From Geosiphon pyriformis (lineage: Eukaryota > Glomeromycota > Glomeromycetes > Archaeosporales > Geosiphonaceae): 15,446 nt of DNA. This document shows positions 1 through 7,925 of the stretch, in pieces (position 1 is the stretch's first letter; every line of letters begins with the position of its first letter). The notes beneath the pieces were generated by a model. It was not told where the DNA came from, searched no databases, and saw only the letters and a program-made list of their open reading frames with translations. Position numbers and translations under genes: made by a program. The stretch is taken from the NCBI GenBank assembly GCA_016748015.1, contig JAAOMT010000728.1:1-15446 (forward strand). The letters run 5' to 3'.

Positions 1-649
1 AATTTGCATTGGCTTTAAGAAGCCAATCATTTCCGACTAGAGCTTAGTATTGGGATGTATCCATAACTAGAACTTTGACTGAAATGGTGATTCCATTAAT
101 AGTGAATGGGAAATTGTCAATCTTTCTCACTGGTGTCTTTTTCATGCCATCTGCAGTTACAATTACAGTTTGGGCTGGTTTGTCAACAGTTCTTTAAAGT
201 TGTTGTATTAACTGGTAGGTGATAATACTTCCAGCTGATCCACTGTCTAGAATTAATCAGATGGATTTTCCTTCTACTGTGGCTTTAGTATATATGGCAG
301 TAATAGCTTTTTGTTCATTAGCTGCTGTATTACTAAGCAAGAATGGTGATTCATTTGCTTCAAATTCGAATGGAAATATATTTGAGAGGTTGGCATTTTG
401 GGCAATTTGGGCTGGTAGAATAGTGTTGTTGGAAGAATTTGATCTTGATGCTGCAACTTTACCTTCAGAAAGTGCAGTTTGTTGAAAATCCGATCCTTTA
501 GGCATTGTAAAATAACTGGGTTGAGTGTGATAGTGATTGGGTCTTTGCTGACCAGAATTTTGGGAAACCAACTGGTTATTTGGGTTGATTCTGTTGTTGT
601 TATTCTGAAATTGATTTTGAGATGTGAATTGGTTATGTTGAACCAATTT
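1..649 (-). pseudogene. Retropepsin (aspartic protease) of element A with the preceding linker, truncated by the window edge
   Basis: Minus-strand frame, in phase with gag of the same element. The catalytic motif is visible as LILDSGSAGSIIT near 250-215, the canonical D-S-G of retroviral-type proteases. Downstream it matches element B closely (PAQTVIVTADGMKK, and the ALVGN-W motif near base 20). Stops interrupt it: TGA at 257-259 just before the active site, where B has an arginine codon, and a TAA near base 45 where B has CAA. The upstream linker contains an N/Q-rich stretch (257-646). The protease would process the Gag-Pol polyprotein in cytoplasmic particles; with these stops this copy is not expected to make an active enzyme. 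The frame continues beyond base 1. Confidence 0.85.
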
Positions 650-1021
650 TCTGGCTGGTACTTAATATTGTTGAGTGAATGGTATTTGATATTGCTGAAT
701 TGGTAAAGGTTGCTAATATTGTTGTTGCATTGGTTGTAGAGCTAGTTGATAGTAACTGTTTTGATTTTGTGGTCTTGGTAAATAATAAGTTGGTGGTGGA
801 GATTGGTAATAAAATTGTTGTAATAAAGAATAACGTTGATTACTCCTGTTTTGTTGGTCTCTTTGCAATTTTCTGCAATCTTGTTTCCAGTGTCCTGGAA
901 TTCCACAATAATGACAATTTTAAGGTTGGTTGTTGGATGGTAATTCAAAGTTGTTTTGGTTGCATCATTGTGGTGGTTGATATCTTTGTGATTGCTGCTG
1001 CTGTTGTTATTAATTGGTGAA
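650..1021 (-). pseudogene. Gag nucleocapsid segment of element A: CCHC zinc knuckle and Q/N/Y/P-rich tail
   Basis: In the same minus frame as gag. A zinc knuckle is seen at 916-875 as CHYCGIPGHWKQDC (C-x2-C-x4-H-x4-C), the RNA-binding motif of nucleocapsid. It is followed by a low-complexity tail rich in Gln, Asn, Tyr and Pro (about 870-650). Two consecutive TAA codons (1012-1007) replace the CAA CAA seen at the same place in element B, and a TAA also replaces the CAG just before the knuckle. Further TAA/TAG codons lie in the tail. The knuckle residues themselves are intact. Confidence 0.85.
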
Positions 1022-2356
1022 ATAGTTTTCAACTTTTTTTGTGAGTTGGTCTATTTTCTCTTCAGCTGCTGAGCTGGTTTCTCCAATAGCTAGGTTGACA
1101 AGTTTGGTGTGGTTTGCTTCTTCCATAGCCATTTTATAGTTCTTTATATGTCTAATAGCAGTTGTTAAGTTTTCTGGGGCATATAGACAAACTTTTTTAA
1201 TTAATTTGTCCTTTAATTTTGCTATAAACTGATCCAGAATCTGGGCATCAGAATAGTATTCATTGGTTTCCAATTGCCGAATTCATCAAAAAAGTTTGTT
1301 AAATCTTCCCAGATAAGTCATAACAGTTTTAGATGTTTCTTGTTTGATATTGCAAAACCGATTATAAAGAGTAATAGATGTGTTGTTGTCAGTGAATTGT
1401 TGTAAGAAAGCATCTTTGAATGCTTGCCAGTTTTCAAATGGTTCTTCTAAATTTTCAAACCATTCTTCTGCAGTTTCTTGAAGGAAATATGAGATTGCTT
1501 TGAGCATTCTTGCTGTATTCCAACCATTTAAATCTCCTGCTTTCTGAATTTTATCAAGCCATTCTTGAGGGCTGGTATTATTGTCTTCACCAGTAAATTC
1601 TGAAATTTTTGCAATATAAGCAGTTGCCATTTCTTCTTCGTTTTCTGTGGTTTTTTTTTGTTTTGATTTAGTTTCTTCACTTTCCAAGTTTTCTGAATGA
1701 TTACTTTTGTTTTCTTGTAAGTACTCAATAATATTGGTGCTTGTTGATATAGGTTCTTGCTGTTGAGTAGGATTTCTAGGTGACTGAAAGTCTTCTAGTC
1801 TGGAGAAATGGTTAAGTAGTGAACTTGGTGTTTGTGGTTGAACAAATAAAATTGGAAATGGTGTAATAGTAAGTGGTAATTTAACACTGGTTCTTTGTTC
1901 AGGTGTTTGTAAGTGTTTGGCAGTTGTTTTTGGTAGTATTGGAGTGTTTGGAGTGGTTCTTGAGTATTGTTTCACTTTTTGTTTGCCTTTATTGCTTGTT
2001 TCTGTTTCTGATTCAAAGTCAATAGAGTATTAAGACTGGACTGGATATGTTTCTTCACAATACTTGATAATATTAAAATTGAGTTCCTGAAAGTAGGTGG
2101 CAAGTGTGTTACTGTTAAGATCTTCAGTTCCCAACTGTGAATAGTGCACTAAATTATTGTAAAGGTTGCTTTTCACTTCTGAAATGTTGTAATTTTCAAA
2201 AAGATAATTGTTGATGCAGTTTTCAATATATTGGTATACTGATTTTTTGACAACTTCAATTCCGTCTGGGATGTTGAATCTTTGCTTGCAGTAAGTGTAA
2301 ATTAACTGATAATACTCTAGAATTGCTGTGTCTGGTGTGGTCACCACTTTGAATTT
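1010..2356 (-). pseudogene. Gag (capsid region) of element A
   Basis: One minus-strand frame with in-frame stops at 2032-2030 (TAA, where B has CAA) and a TGA TGA pair near 1285-1280. Domains in order: an N-terminal region around YYQ-IYTYCKQRFNIPDGIEV (2310-2250); an acidic, low-complexity linker rich in Ser, Thr, Glu and Lys (about 1950-1620); and a Gypsy-type Gag domain (about 1620-1280) with AYIAKISEFTGED, EWFENLEEPFENWQAFK and FLQQFTDN. The C-terminal part (1273-1010) holds a helical segment ending DQLTKKVENYFTN. It matches element B gag along its length. No in-frame ATG is close to the 5' end, and the ATG nearest the primer-binding site (about 2376) is in another frame. It would form the capsid shell packaging element RNA. 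Confidence 0.88.
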
Positions 2357-2373
2357 GTTGTTGCTGTGTTATT

Positions 2374-2390
2374 TCCATAAAAAAGCACCA
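2374..2390 (-). promoter_or_regulatory. Primer-binding site of element A
   Basis: On the minus strand, TGGTGCTTTTTTATGG starts two bases after the LTR terminus GTAACA. LTR end, two-base gap and a TGG start form the usual layout for minus-strand priming by a tRNA 3' CCA end. The first nine bases are identical in element B. I cannot name the tRNA. Confidence 0.7.
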
Positions 2391-3000
2391 AATGTTACTA
2401 GAAGTTTTTAGTTTTTCTTGAATGTTGTAAATGTTGATTTTGCTGTGAATTCACGTTTCTGGGAAGTAGTTGGATCTTCAATAACTGAATTTATCTTCAA
2501 ATTATCTTCTATAATTTGAACTGCTGGGCTTATAAGTAGAATGACCAATTCCTTGCCAGTTACTTTATGTAGTTATGTTGTAGTAAATGTTAACTTTTTC
2601 CCAGAAATTGCTTATCTGGAAGCTCACTAAAATGTGTAGTTCTTTTACTTTAAAAGTCAACTCTTCTACAAGAATCTTGTCTGTAGACTACCCTAATGAT
2701 TGTAATAAAAATAAAAGAAAAATAAAAGAAATGTAAAGGAAATAGAATTCTGTTAAGGAAAACGTTTTCTATTCAGGCCTGAAGTTACTAACAGATTACT
2801 GAAATTGGTAGCTAATTAATTTCAAAATGTTAGTTGTGTTGAGAGAATTTCAAGTACAATAATCAAAGGATTTGGGTTTTGAATATTTAATTTTTATTTA
2901 AAATATGTAAAAGGTGATTTGTTTCAATTAAAATATCTAAAGTAGGATACTATAGTAAGATACTATGAGAAGATACATTTTCTTGAAGAGAGAAGCTCTT

Positions 3001-3008
3001 CTTTTATA
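3001..3008 (-). promoter_or_regulatory. Candidate TATA box in LTR A
   Basis: TATAAAAG on the minus strand, followed by AAGAGCTTCTCT exactly as in LTR B. The position is about 350 bases into the LTR, downstream of the 20-bp repeat array. This is the expected place for the U3 core promoter. Confidence 0.55.
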
Positions 3009-3060
3009 CAACTTGTAATACTAGTTTTTGAACTTGTACTTTTCTCTTTGCTACAATTTG

Positions 3061-3153
3061 GGTAAACTAAAGATATATTTTGGCGAATTTACAAGTTATT
3101 TTACTGAACTATTGATTATTTCGGCAAATTTTCATTAATTTCGGCGAATTTTG
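3061..3153 (-). repeat. 20-bp tandem repeats in U3 of LTR A
   Basis: On the minus strand about four degenerate 20-21 bp units share a TTYGCCGAAATA-like core (TCGCCGAAAT, TTGCCGAAAT, TCGCCAAAAT). The matching array in LTR B has about six units with the CpG sites mostly replaced by CA. The position just upstream of the TATA box suggests upstream activating sites. Confidence 0.65.
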
Positions 3154-3357
3154 ACTATGTTAAAAGGTTCAGAGTATTGTGTAATTTGATTATCTTAATT
3201 TCTAAAATACAAATCGGATTATTGATTAAGTAATGATATTTGATAATTTGATTAAATAATAAGTGATAATCGAATTAATAATAATGTATGCTAATTAATA
3301 ATAGGAATTATAAGGGTAATTTCATGCTAATTAATAGCTAAAATTCTACTAGTAACA

Positions 3358-3600
3358 ATGCTAACCGAAAAAAACTATAGAACATCAGCACTAGAACATT
3401 TAGCAATTTATTGGGCTGTCATGAAATGGAAGGAATATTTAAGCCAGAAATTTGAGATATATACTGATCACAAAGGATTAACTTCAATTCAGAAGCAAAA
3501 ATTTGGAGACAATTGACATGTGAAATAAAAAATAGCACTTTCACTATATACTTTTACAGTACACTATAAAAAGGAAAAAAAAACAGAAATGCTAATGGTT
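3358..3600 (+). pseudogene. RNase H domain fragment of Gypsy pol (Old-L)
   Basis: Frame starting at 3358 reads LTEKNYRTSALEHLAIYWAV and then FEIYTDHKGLTSIQ, the typical Ty3/Gypsy RNase H order (Y-S-T-x-E-x-E-x-LAI-x-WA, then YTDH-x-PL). The second catalytic Asp (YTDH) is present. After about 3510 the frame is hit by TGA and TAA stops and decays into A-rich sequence. RNase H degrades the RNA strand during reverse transcription. The RT that should precede it is absent because element A interrupts the gene here. Confidence 0.8.
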
Positions 3601-3780
3601 TGTTGCAAATAAAACAAATCTGAACATTTCAACCCAAAAATATAATAAAAGATGAATACACAAAAATATTAACAACTCCAGTATTATATAAATATTTAAC
3701 AGTTTAAAAAGAAACAAAACAACATAAAATAACAATTAAAATATTTTATCAACCATCAAAATATACTTTACCAAAAAAAC
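3600..3780 (+). other. Decayed connection between RNase H and integrase (Old-L)
   Basis: This A-rich stretch has stop codons every few triplets. It lies where the tether between RNase H and integrase belongs. No motif can be read with confidence until RNPNQLIRVI at about 3786. Confidence 0.5.
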
Positions 3781-4835
3781 AAAAGAAATCCAAATCAACT
3801 AATTAGAGTAATTACAGAATCAGAAAAAGAGACAATATTGTTCAACATGCATTTAGATCCAACAGCAAAACATTTTTATAAAGAAACAACCATGAAAAAA
3901 ATCAAAAAAAATACTATTGGCCATCAATATATTCAGACATCATTCAATATATTCAAAATTGTGATGCTTATTAGAGAAGAAGAGAAATCAGATCCAACAA
4001 ACCATTGAGACCAATCAAAGTGAGACAATTATTTGATCATATTAAGATTGACTTAGTTAGACCATTAACAATAACCAGCAAAGGAAACAGATATATTGCA
4101 GTAACTATGGATTACCTTACTAAGTGGCCAGAAGCCAAAGCCATTTAAAAAACAGATGCAAAATCTGTTGCCAAATTTGTTCATTAAGATCTAATTTGTC
4201 AACACAGATGTCCAAAAAAACTACTATTAAATCAAGGAACTTACTTTGTAAACAAAACACTAGCAGAATTAAGTCAAAGATTTAGAATCAAAAAACCATT
4301 ATTATCACTATACAATCCACAAACAAATAGTTTAATTGAAAAATTTAACAGAACATTGTATGAAGCAATTGCCAAAATCAGCCAAGAAAATCAAAACAAA
4401 TAGGATTTATTTATACTATCAGTATTATTTGCTTATCAGACAATAAAACAAAACACTACACAAACAACACTATTTGAATTAATATATGGTAGAACAGCAA
4501 TATTACCAATAGAAATAGAAGTCAGCACATATCTAACTGAACCAATAACAGAAGACAATTTTCAAAAAACATTGTTGAGAAGAACATATAACTTAATAGA
4601 AACACTAGAAAACAAATAATAAAGCACAGCTAATAATATTCAGAAGTTACAAAAAAAACAATGAAGTGGAAAATTTGACCCCAAATGAGATGAACCATTT
4701 CACATAAAAGAAATTCTAGAAAATAGAGCTTATAAATTAAGATTGAACAACAAAATCTTAACCAAAGCAGCACATGGAGATTAACTGAAATCATATTACA
4801 ATATAGCATTATCATTTACCAGTAATATTTTACAA
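3780..4835 (+). pseudogene. Integrase of Gypsy pol (Old-L), inactivated
   Basis: The zinc-binding H2C2 domain is seen as HLDPTAKHF (about 3850) then NCDAY at 3957-3971, where the second Cys of the usual C-x2-C has become Tyr. There is a frameshift in the A-run at about 3895-3910. The DDE core follows: Asp in KIDLVRP (4050-4052); the second Asp replaced by Asn in LLNQGTYFVN (4230-4232); Glu in LIEKFNRTL (4338-4340). There are 35 residues between the second and third positions, the family spacing. The C-terminal GPY-type segment (FDPK-DEPFHI ... HGD, 4670-4790) is present. At least eight stops fall where a Trp, Gln or Arg is expected. A deletion of roughly 95 bp at about 4660 is evident against Old-R. 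Confidence 0.85.
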
Positions 4836-4889
4836 TTGAAAGTAAAGAGAATACTAGTCCAACCAAATAAGATTTCATGAGATTTAGAA

Positions 4890-5600
4890 CCAATCATCAT
4901 CATTGACACAAACATATCAAATTGATTGACCAAAAGAATATATAAAGACATGATAAACATGATAGAAAATATCAAAAAAATAGAAATTATTAACGAAATT
5001 TACTTGCTAGCACAACAACTCTTTTAATTAATTCAACAACAAAATATAGAAATTACTATCAACTATTCGATACAAAGATACCAAAAAAATACCCCAATAC
5101 AAAGTACAGAGAAAACCAAAAAACACCATCAACAAAATAATTCTAAAAGTAAAATTGGCAATAGAAGAACCAATAAGTGTTATCTCATATCAAGAATTAA
5201 CCAAAAAAACTTGAAAGTAGTGGATACAAGAATTTCTAAAAAACTTTTGTTATTTTCACTTAAAACAATATTTGAATATCTAGAACTTATATATGAATAA
5301 AACAAAGCAATTATTCAATCCAGAAATATTACAACAACTTGAACAATTTGTGAGAAAAAATAATTTAACCACACAAACATGAGCCATCTATTAATTACAA
5401 GTTGGATTTCAAGACTGACCAGAAATCTTACTCAATTCAACAATAGACTCTATTACCATTAACCAAATAGGAAAATAACCAATGCCCAATTTGAGGAATT
5501 ATAAAACAAGATAACACAAGTAATTCTTGAAAAAGAAGTTCAAAAAATACTCAAAGATGGAGAATTAGAATTAAGAGATTTTGACAGAGCTCAATATTAA
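4890..5600 (+). pseudogene. Post-integrase reading frame (Old-L), unknown function
   Basis: Downstream of integrase a reading frame is alignable with 9470-8766 on the minus strand. The N-terminal part includes KKIEIINEIYLLAQQLF and LIQQQN (about 4970-5055). The C-terminal part runs from the Trp codon at 5221 (WIQEFLKNFCYFHL) through YLNI, LEQFVRKNNLT, QVILEKEVQ and DFDRAQY to TAA at 5598-5600. Stops fall mostly where the other copy has CAA or CAG. There is a 1-nt deletion near 5477 (GKM-TNAQ in the other copy). The predicted protein is Gln/Lys-rich and helical with no clear signal peptide or transmembrane span, so its position is env-like but it shows no env features. I do not recognise a family. 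Confidence 0.6.
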
Positions 5601-5702
5601 AAGAAGAAAATAATATTACTTATAGAATATAAGAAATATATTAGCATATAAATTAACCAATCAGAAGTAGCTGTAGTAAATATGAAATTCTAAGATTTTT
5701 TT

Positions 5703-5850
5703 CAAAGAAATTGCAAAATTTTAGGAATTTTAGAATTCTCATACAAAGAATTGCAAAATTCCAGAATTCCAGAATTCTCATACAAAGAATTGCAAAATTC
5801 CAGAATTCCAGAATTCTCCTTAAAAGAATTATAGAATTTTAGATATGAAA
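5703..5850 (+). repeat. 39-bp tandem repeats rich in GAATTC
   Basis: Units start CAAAGAATTGC and end GAATTCTCATA at 5703-5743 (41 bp, diverged), 5744-5782 and 5783-5821 (nearly identical, 39 bp), followed by a partial unit to about 5850. Each unit holds two TTCCAGAA dyads. They lie just upstream of the TATA-like run at 5880. Confidence 0.85.
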
Positions 5851-5875
5851 AAATGAGAAATTAAGAAATCTTAAT

Positions 5876-5889
5876 TATGTATATATAAT
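5876..5889 (+). promoter_or_regulatory. TATA-like run in the Old-L LTR-like end
   Basis: TATGTATATATAATA is matched by TATGTATATATAGC in the inverted copy. It lies directly downstream of the 39-bp repeat array, so it is a plausible core promoter remnant. Confidence 0.4.
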
Positions 5890-6639
5890 AGTAACACTAA
5901 AAGCAAAAAAGACAGACTTTTCAGTTTAGATTTTATCTAAGCAATCTTTAAATTTACAAATATCAATAAATAATTATTTGCTATCTCAATCCACTCTTTA
6001 CTATCAACACTTTATGTTAATAGTACTATATACTTGACTATACTGAAACAATAGCTCTTGATCATAGCTATTGACAAAATACTAACTTAATTGTTTTGGC
6101 TTATTTTTCTTTATTAAACTTTCTTTTCTTTTATTTTTCTCTTTATTGTTGTATACTAATTGTTTAAAGATTAAGTGCTGAGTTACTGACATTAGAATAT
6201 AGCACTGGTAAAAGACCTAGGAATAAAAGTAGACACTCAAATTTGAGGATAGCTTACTAGAAAATTGCTGGCCACCACACCAAGAAAAAAATTAATGGAA
6301 TTGTAATTCTGAGAAGCAACAAACAAAACAAAACAACTTAACTTGAGGGTTAATACTTGAAACATTACTAAAAAAGAATCACATTTGAACTTCTGTTTAT
6401 TATACAAAAAATTCTAACCAAAGCTTTCAGATAACCAAAACCTTCAGATCATAACTATTATATTAGCTATTAGTACTAAGTTACAGGTTTGTTATTTGAT
6501 TTAAAACTCCAAATAATCATCTATAATATTGCTTACTACAACTCAAGAACCAGAGCTAACCTCCCAACATGCTCAATAAATAGAATGAAAAATGTTATAA
6601 ACAAAATATCTAAAATTACCAAAAACAATACCACCACCA

Positions 6640-7208
6640 GCCTTAATGAAATGCTTATTAATTTAATAAAGAAGGTACCAGCCAGAAAAGAAAGCAGATT
6701 CCATGAATGCATTAGTGGCTTTATTGTCTAATATACTTGAATGTCTCTTCACTTTATGTCAGCTAACTTTCAAATTTCTATTATAAATAGCACCCACAAT
6801 ATGGTAATGTTTAATCCAATACTGGTTCTGAAAATTCAGACACAACAAACTCAATTCTGATTTATAAGTATTTAAAGCAGCCTAATTGTCTAAGAAGAAA
6901 TAAACCAAACTGGAAGGCAGTATACACTCAAGTGCCAGCATAATAGCTTGCAACTCTGTCATAGTTGAAGACACTAAACCAGAAATTCTAACACCCAAAC
7001 CCAAACCAATATCTTTAAAAAAAGCAGCTGTACCAGTCCTCATATCAATAGTTTCTAAACCACAAAGAAACCCATCCATATAGACAGAGAGAGGACTAGC
7101 ATTAACATTCAACAAATGGTTACAAATGACTTTAAACTCACTAGAATCAAGAATGTTTAACAAACTAGTGTTCTTAAGAAGAAAAAAACTAGCAGAAAAA
7201 AAAGCCAA
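6640..7208 (-). pseudogene. RNase H domain of the LINE fragment
   Basis: The open part (7208-6882) reads YMDGFLCGLETIDMRTGTAAFF, then LVSSTMTELQAIMLALECI and VYFFLDN. These are the first three acidic positions of RNase HI (TDGS-, E- and SDS-type motifs). After a TAG at 6881-6879 the frame continues AALNTYKSELSLL, QYWIKHYHIVGAI, HKVKRHSSILDN and KATNAF. The conserved His (HKVK-HS) is present, but the final Asp of the usual ADALA motif is Asn. Stops (the TAG, and a TGA near 6755) look like Gln and Trp codons changed by transitions. It is a LINE-encoded RNase H, clearly distinct from the Gypsy RNase H at 3358. Confidence 0.8.
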
Positions 7209-7352
7209 ACTACTGAGAAAACAAACAGAAAGATCGAACTATTCAAAAACAGAGCCATGTGAATCCAATTTCTTCTACTACTTAAATGTTTTCCAATTAA
7301 AAACCATATCATTTCAGTCATAAAGCTGTTTTACAAAAGCTATTCTATACTG

Positions 7353-7646
7353 TCATAGCAAAGAAACACACTTATAAAATTTCAACACACCAAAAACAAA
7401 AAACATAGAAGTACCACTCCAAAAATAAAAAGCATTAGTTATAAAACTATTCAAAAACAGATTACACTTCAGAAAAATGCAGACTATCCCAGCTAAAAAA
7501 TTGTTCAAAAGATTAACACCCATACAAACTGGAAAGAGCACGAAATAATATGGAGGCCAGTTGAAAACCTGAAAATTATGTAATCTATGAGCAAAAAAAT
7601 GGCCCCAAACTCCAATAAAATTAACAAAACAAACAATAGAAGCCAA
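7353..7646 (-). pseudogene. LINE ORF2 segment upstream of RNase H
   Basis: 97 codons without a stop, in the same frame as the RNase H at 7208. The sequence is hydrophobic and Phe-rich (IVCFVNFIGVWGHFFAHR, LNNFLAGIVCIFLKCNLFLN), probably because C-to-T decay has turned Ser, Pro and Leu codons into Phe and Leu codons. On its own it could be mistaken for a membrane protein; its frame continuity with the RNase H argues for LINE coding sequence. I recognise no catalytic motif in it. Confidence 0.6.
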
Positions 7647-7925
7647 TTTGTTCTTAGTCTAAATTTGTTTAAAAGATTTTAAATCATTTAAAAAAAAGTG
7701 ATGGAGTGCATTATTAGAAAAATTGGAAAGAAAACCAGATTTAGATTTCAAATTTTTGTGAATCAAAATGTCTTACTTATTATACAAACTAATAGAAATA
7801 AAACTGAATTAAGTCTTATAACTGATAATTAGATGAAGAACTGCTGAAACCAAATACAAAAATTGTTTGTTAGAGACTATCTTCCTCAAAACCAAATTGG
7901 CAAAAAACTGGATATCTGAATATAC

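Larger units (their letters stand above)
1..3357 (-). mobile_element. Element A: Ty3/Gypsy LTR retrotransposon, 5' part (5' LTR, gag, protease)
   Basis: Read on the minus strand, this runs from a 5' LTR (3357 to 2393) through a primer-binding site and a collinear gag and protease frame that leaves the window at base 1. It is the same family as element B. Gag and protease align residue by residue with B, the LTRs share the terminal hexamers TGTTAC/GTAACA, and the first nine bases of the primer-binding site are identical. It sits inside the RNase H codons of the old element that begins at 3358, so it is a nested insertion. The frame carries scattered stops but no obvious frameshift. The other LTR, and the expected target duplication (candidate ATGCT, 3358-3362), lie outside the window. 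Confidence 0.9.
2393..3357 (-). repeat. 5' LTR of element A (965 bp)
   Basis: On the minus strand it starts TGTTAC at 3357 and ends GTAACA at 2393, perfect 6-bp terminal inverted repeats, with the primer-binding site following. It aligns with the element B LTR (985 bp) over most of its length. Visible parts on the minus strand are: a U3 with about four 20-bp repeats (3153-3061), a TATAAAAG box at 3008-3001, a polypurine/pyrimidine tract at 2740-2700, and two adjacent 12-bp palindromes at 2758-2783. It directly abuts old Gypsy pol at 3358. Confidence 0.88.
3358..6485 (+). mobile_element. Old-L: decayed Ty3/Gypsy 3' half (RNase H, integrase, post-integrase frame, LTR-like end)
   Basis: Plus-strand remains of a Gypsy pol beginning abruptly at RNase H codons where element A inserted (3357/3358). 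Order: RNase H, H2C2 zinc-binding domain, DDE integrase core, GPY-type C-terminus, a second reading frame, then a non-coding LTR-like end with 39-bp repeats, a TATA-like run and a pyrimidine tract. It is far more decayed than A or B, with frequent stops and almost no CpG. The part from about 4484 onward is repeated in inverse orientation at 9975-7926. The 5' portion should lie left of element A, outside the window. Confidence 0.85.
4484..6485 (+). repeat. Left arm of a long imperfect inverted repeat
   Basis: This arm matches the reverse complement of 7926-9975: integrase C-terminus, post-integrase frame and LTR-like end in the same order. The flanking elements A and B extend the mirror symmetry outward. 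About 95 bp present in the right arm are missing near 4660. The loop between the arms is the LINE fragment. Confidence 0.85.
5660..6485 (+). repeat. LTR-like 3' end of Old-L
   Basis: Non-coding and alignable in inverse orientation with 8690-7926. Order: 39-bp AATTC-rich tandem repeats, TATATATAATA at about 5880, a segment with CAATAAATAA near 5964, a pyrimidine-rich tract (6108-6148), then sequence shared with the other copy up to about 6485 (ending TTACA). The order resembles LTR A and B, so it is probably the decayed 3' LTR of a related family. A clear TG start and the polypurine tract are not preserved here; Old-R shows AAAAGAGGG at the matching place. Confidence 0.55.
6486..7925 (-). mobile_element. 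Decayed non-LTR (LINE-type) retrotransposon fragment with RNase H
   Basis: One minus-strand frame can be followed from about 7920 to about 6640, interrupted by stops and limited indels. From its 5' side it includes ISSFLPIW (7912 on), LASIVCFVNFIGVWGHFFAHR (7646 on), FNWPPYYFVLFPVCMGVN, then a linker and an RNase H domain. Sequence up to about 6520 (FGNFRYFVYNIFHSIYWACWEV-like) looks like the 3' continuation. The part before RNase H lacks recognisable RT motifs, so the fragment holds only the 3' end of the second ORF. It fills the loop between the convergent old Gypsy ends. No poly-A tail or target duplication was identified. Confidence 0.7.

Noticed and set aside
679-1020. Val-rich 113-codon ORF on plus
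   Set aside because: Antisense of the Gln/Asn-rich zinc-knuckle tail of A; CAA/AAC read backwards gives TTG/GTT. The minus-strand knuckle is clear.
5703-5850. CRISPR-like repeat array
   Set aside because: Units are contiguous tandem repeats with no unique spacers, in eukaryotic TE sequence.
7353-7646. Apparent small membrane protein on minus
   Set aside because: It is in frame with the downstream RNase H and fits the LINE ORF; the hydrophobicity is explained by C-to-T decay.
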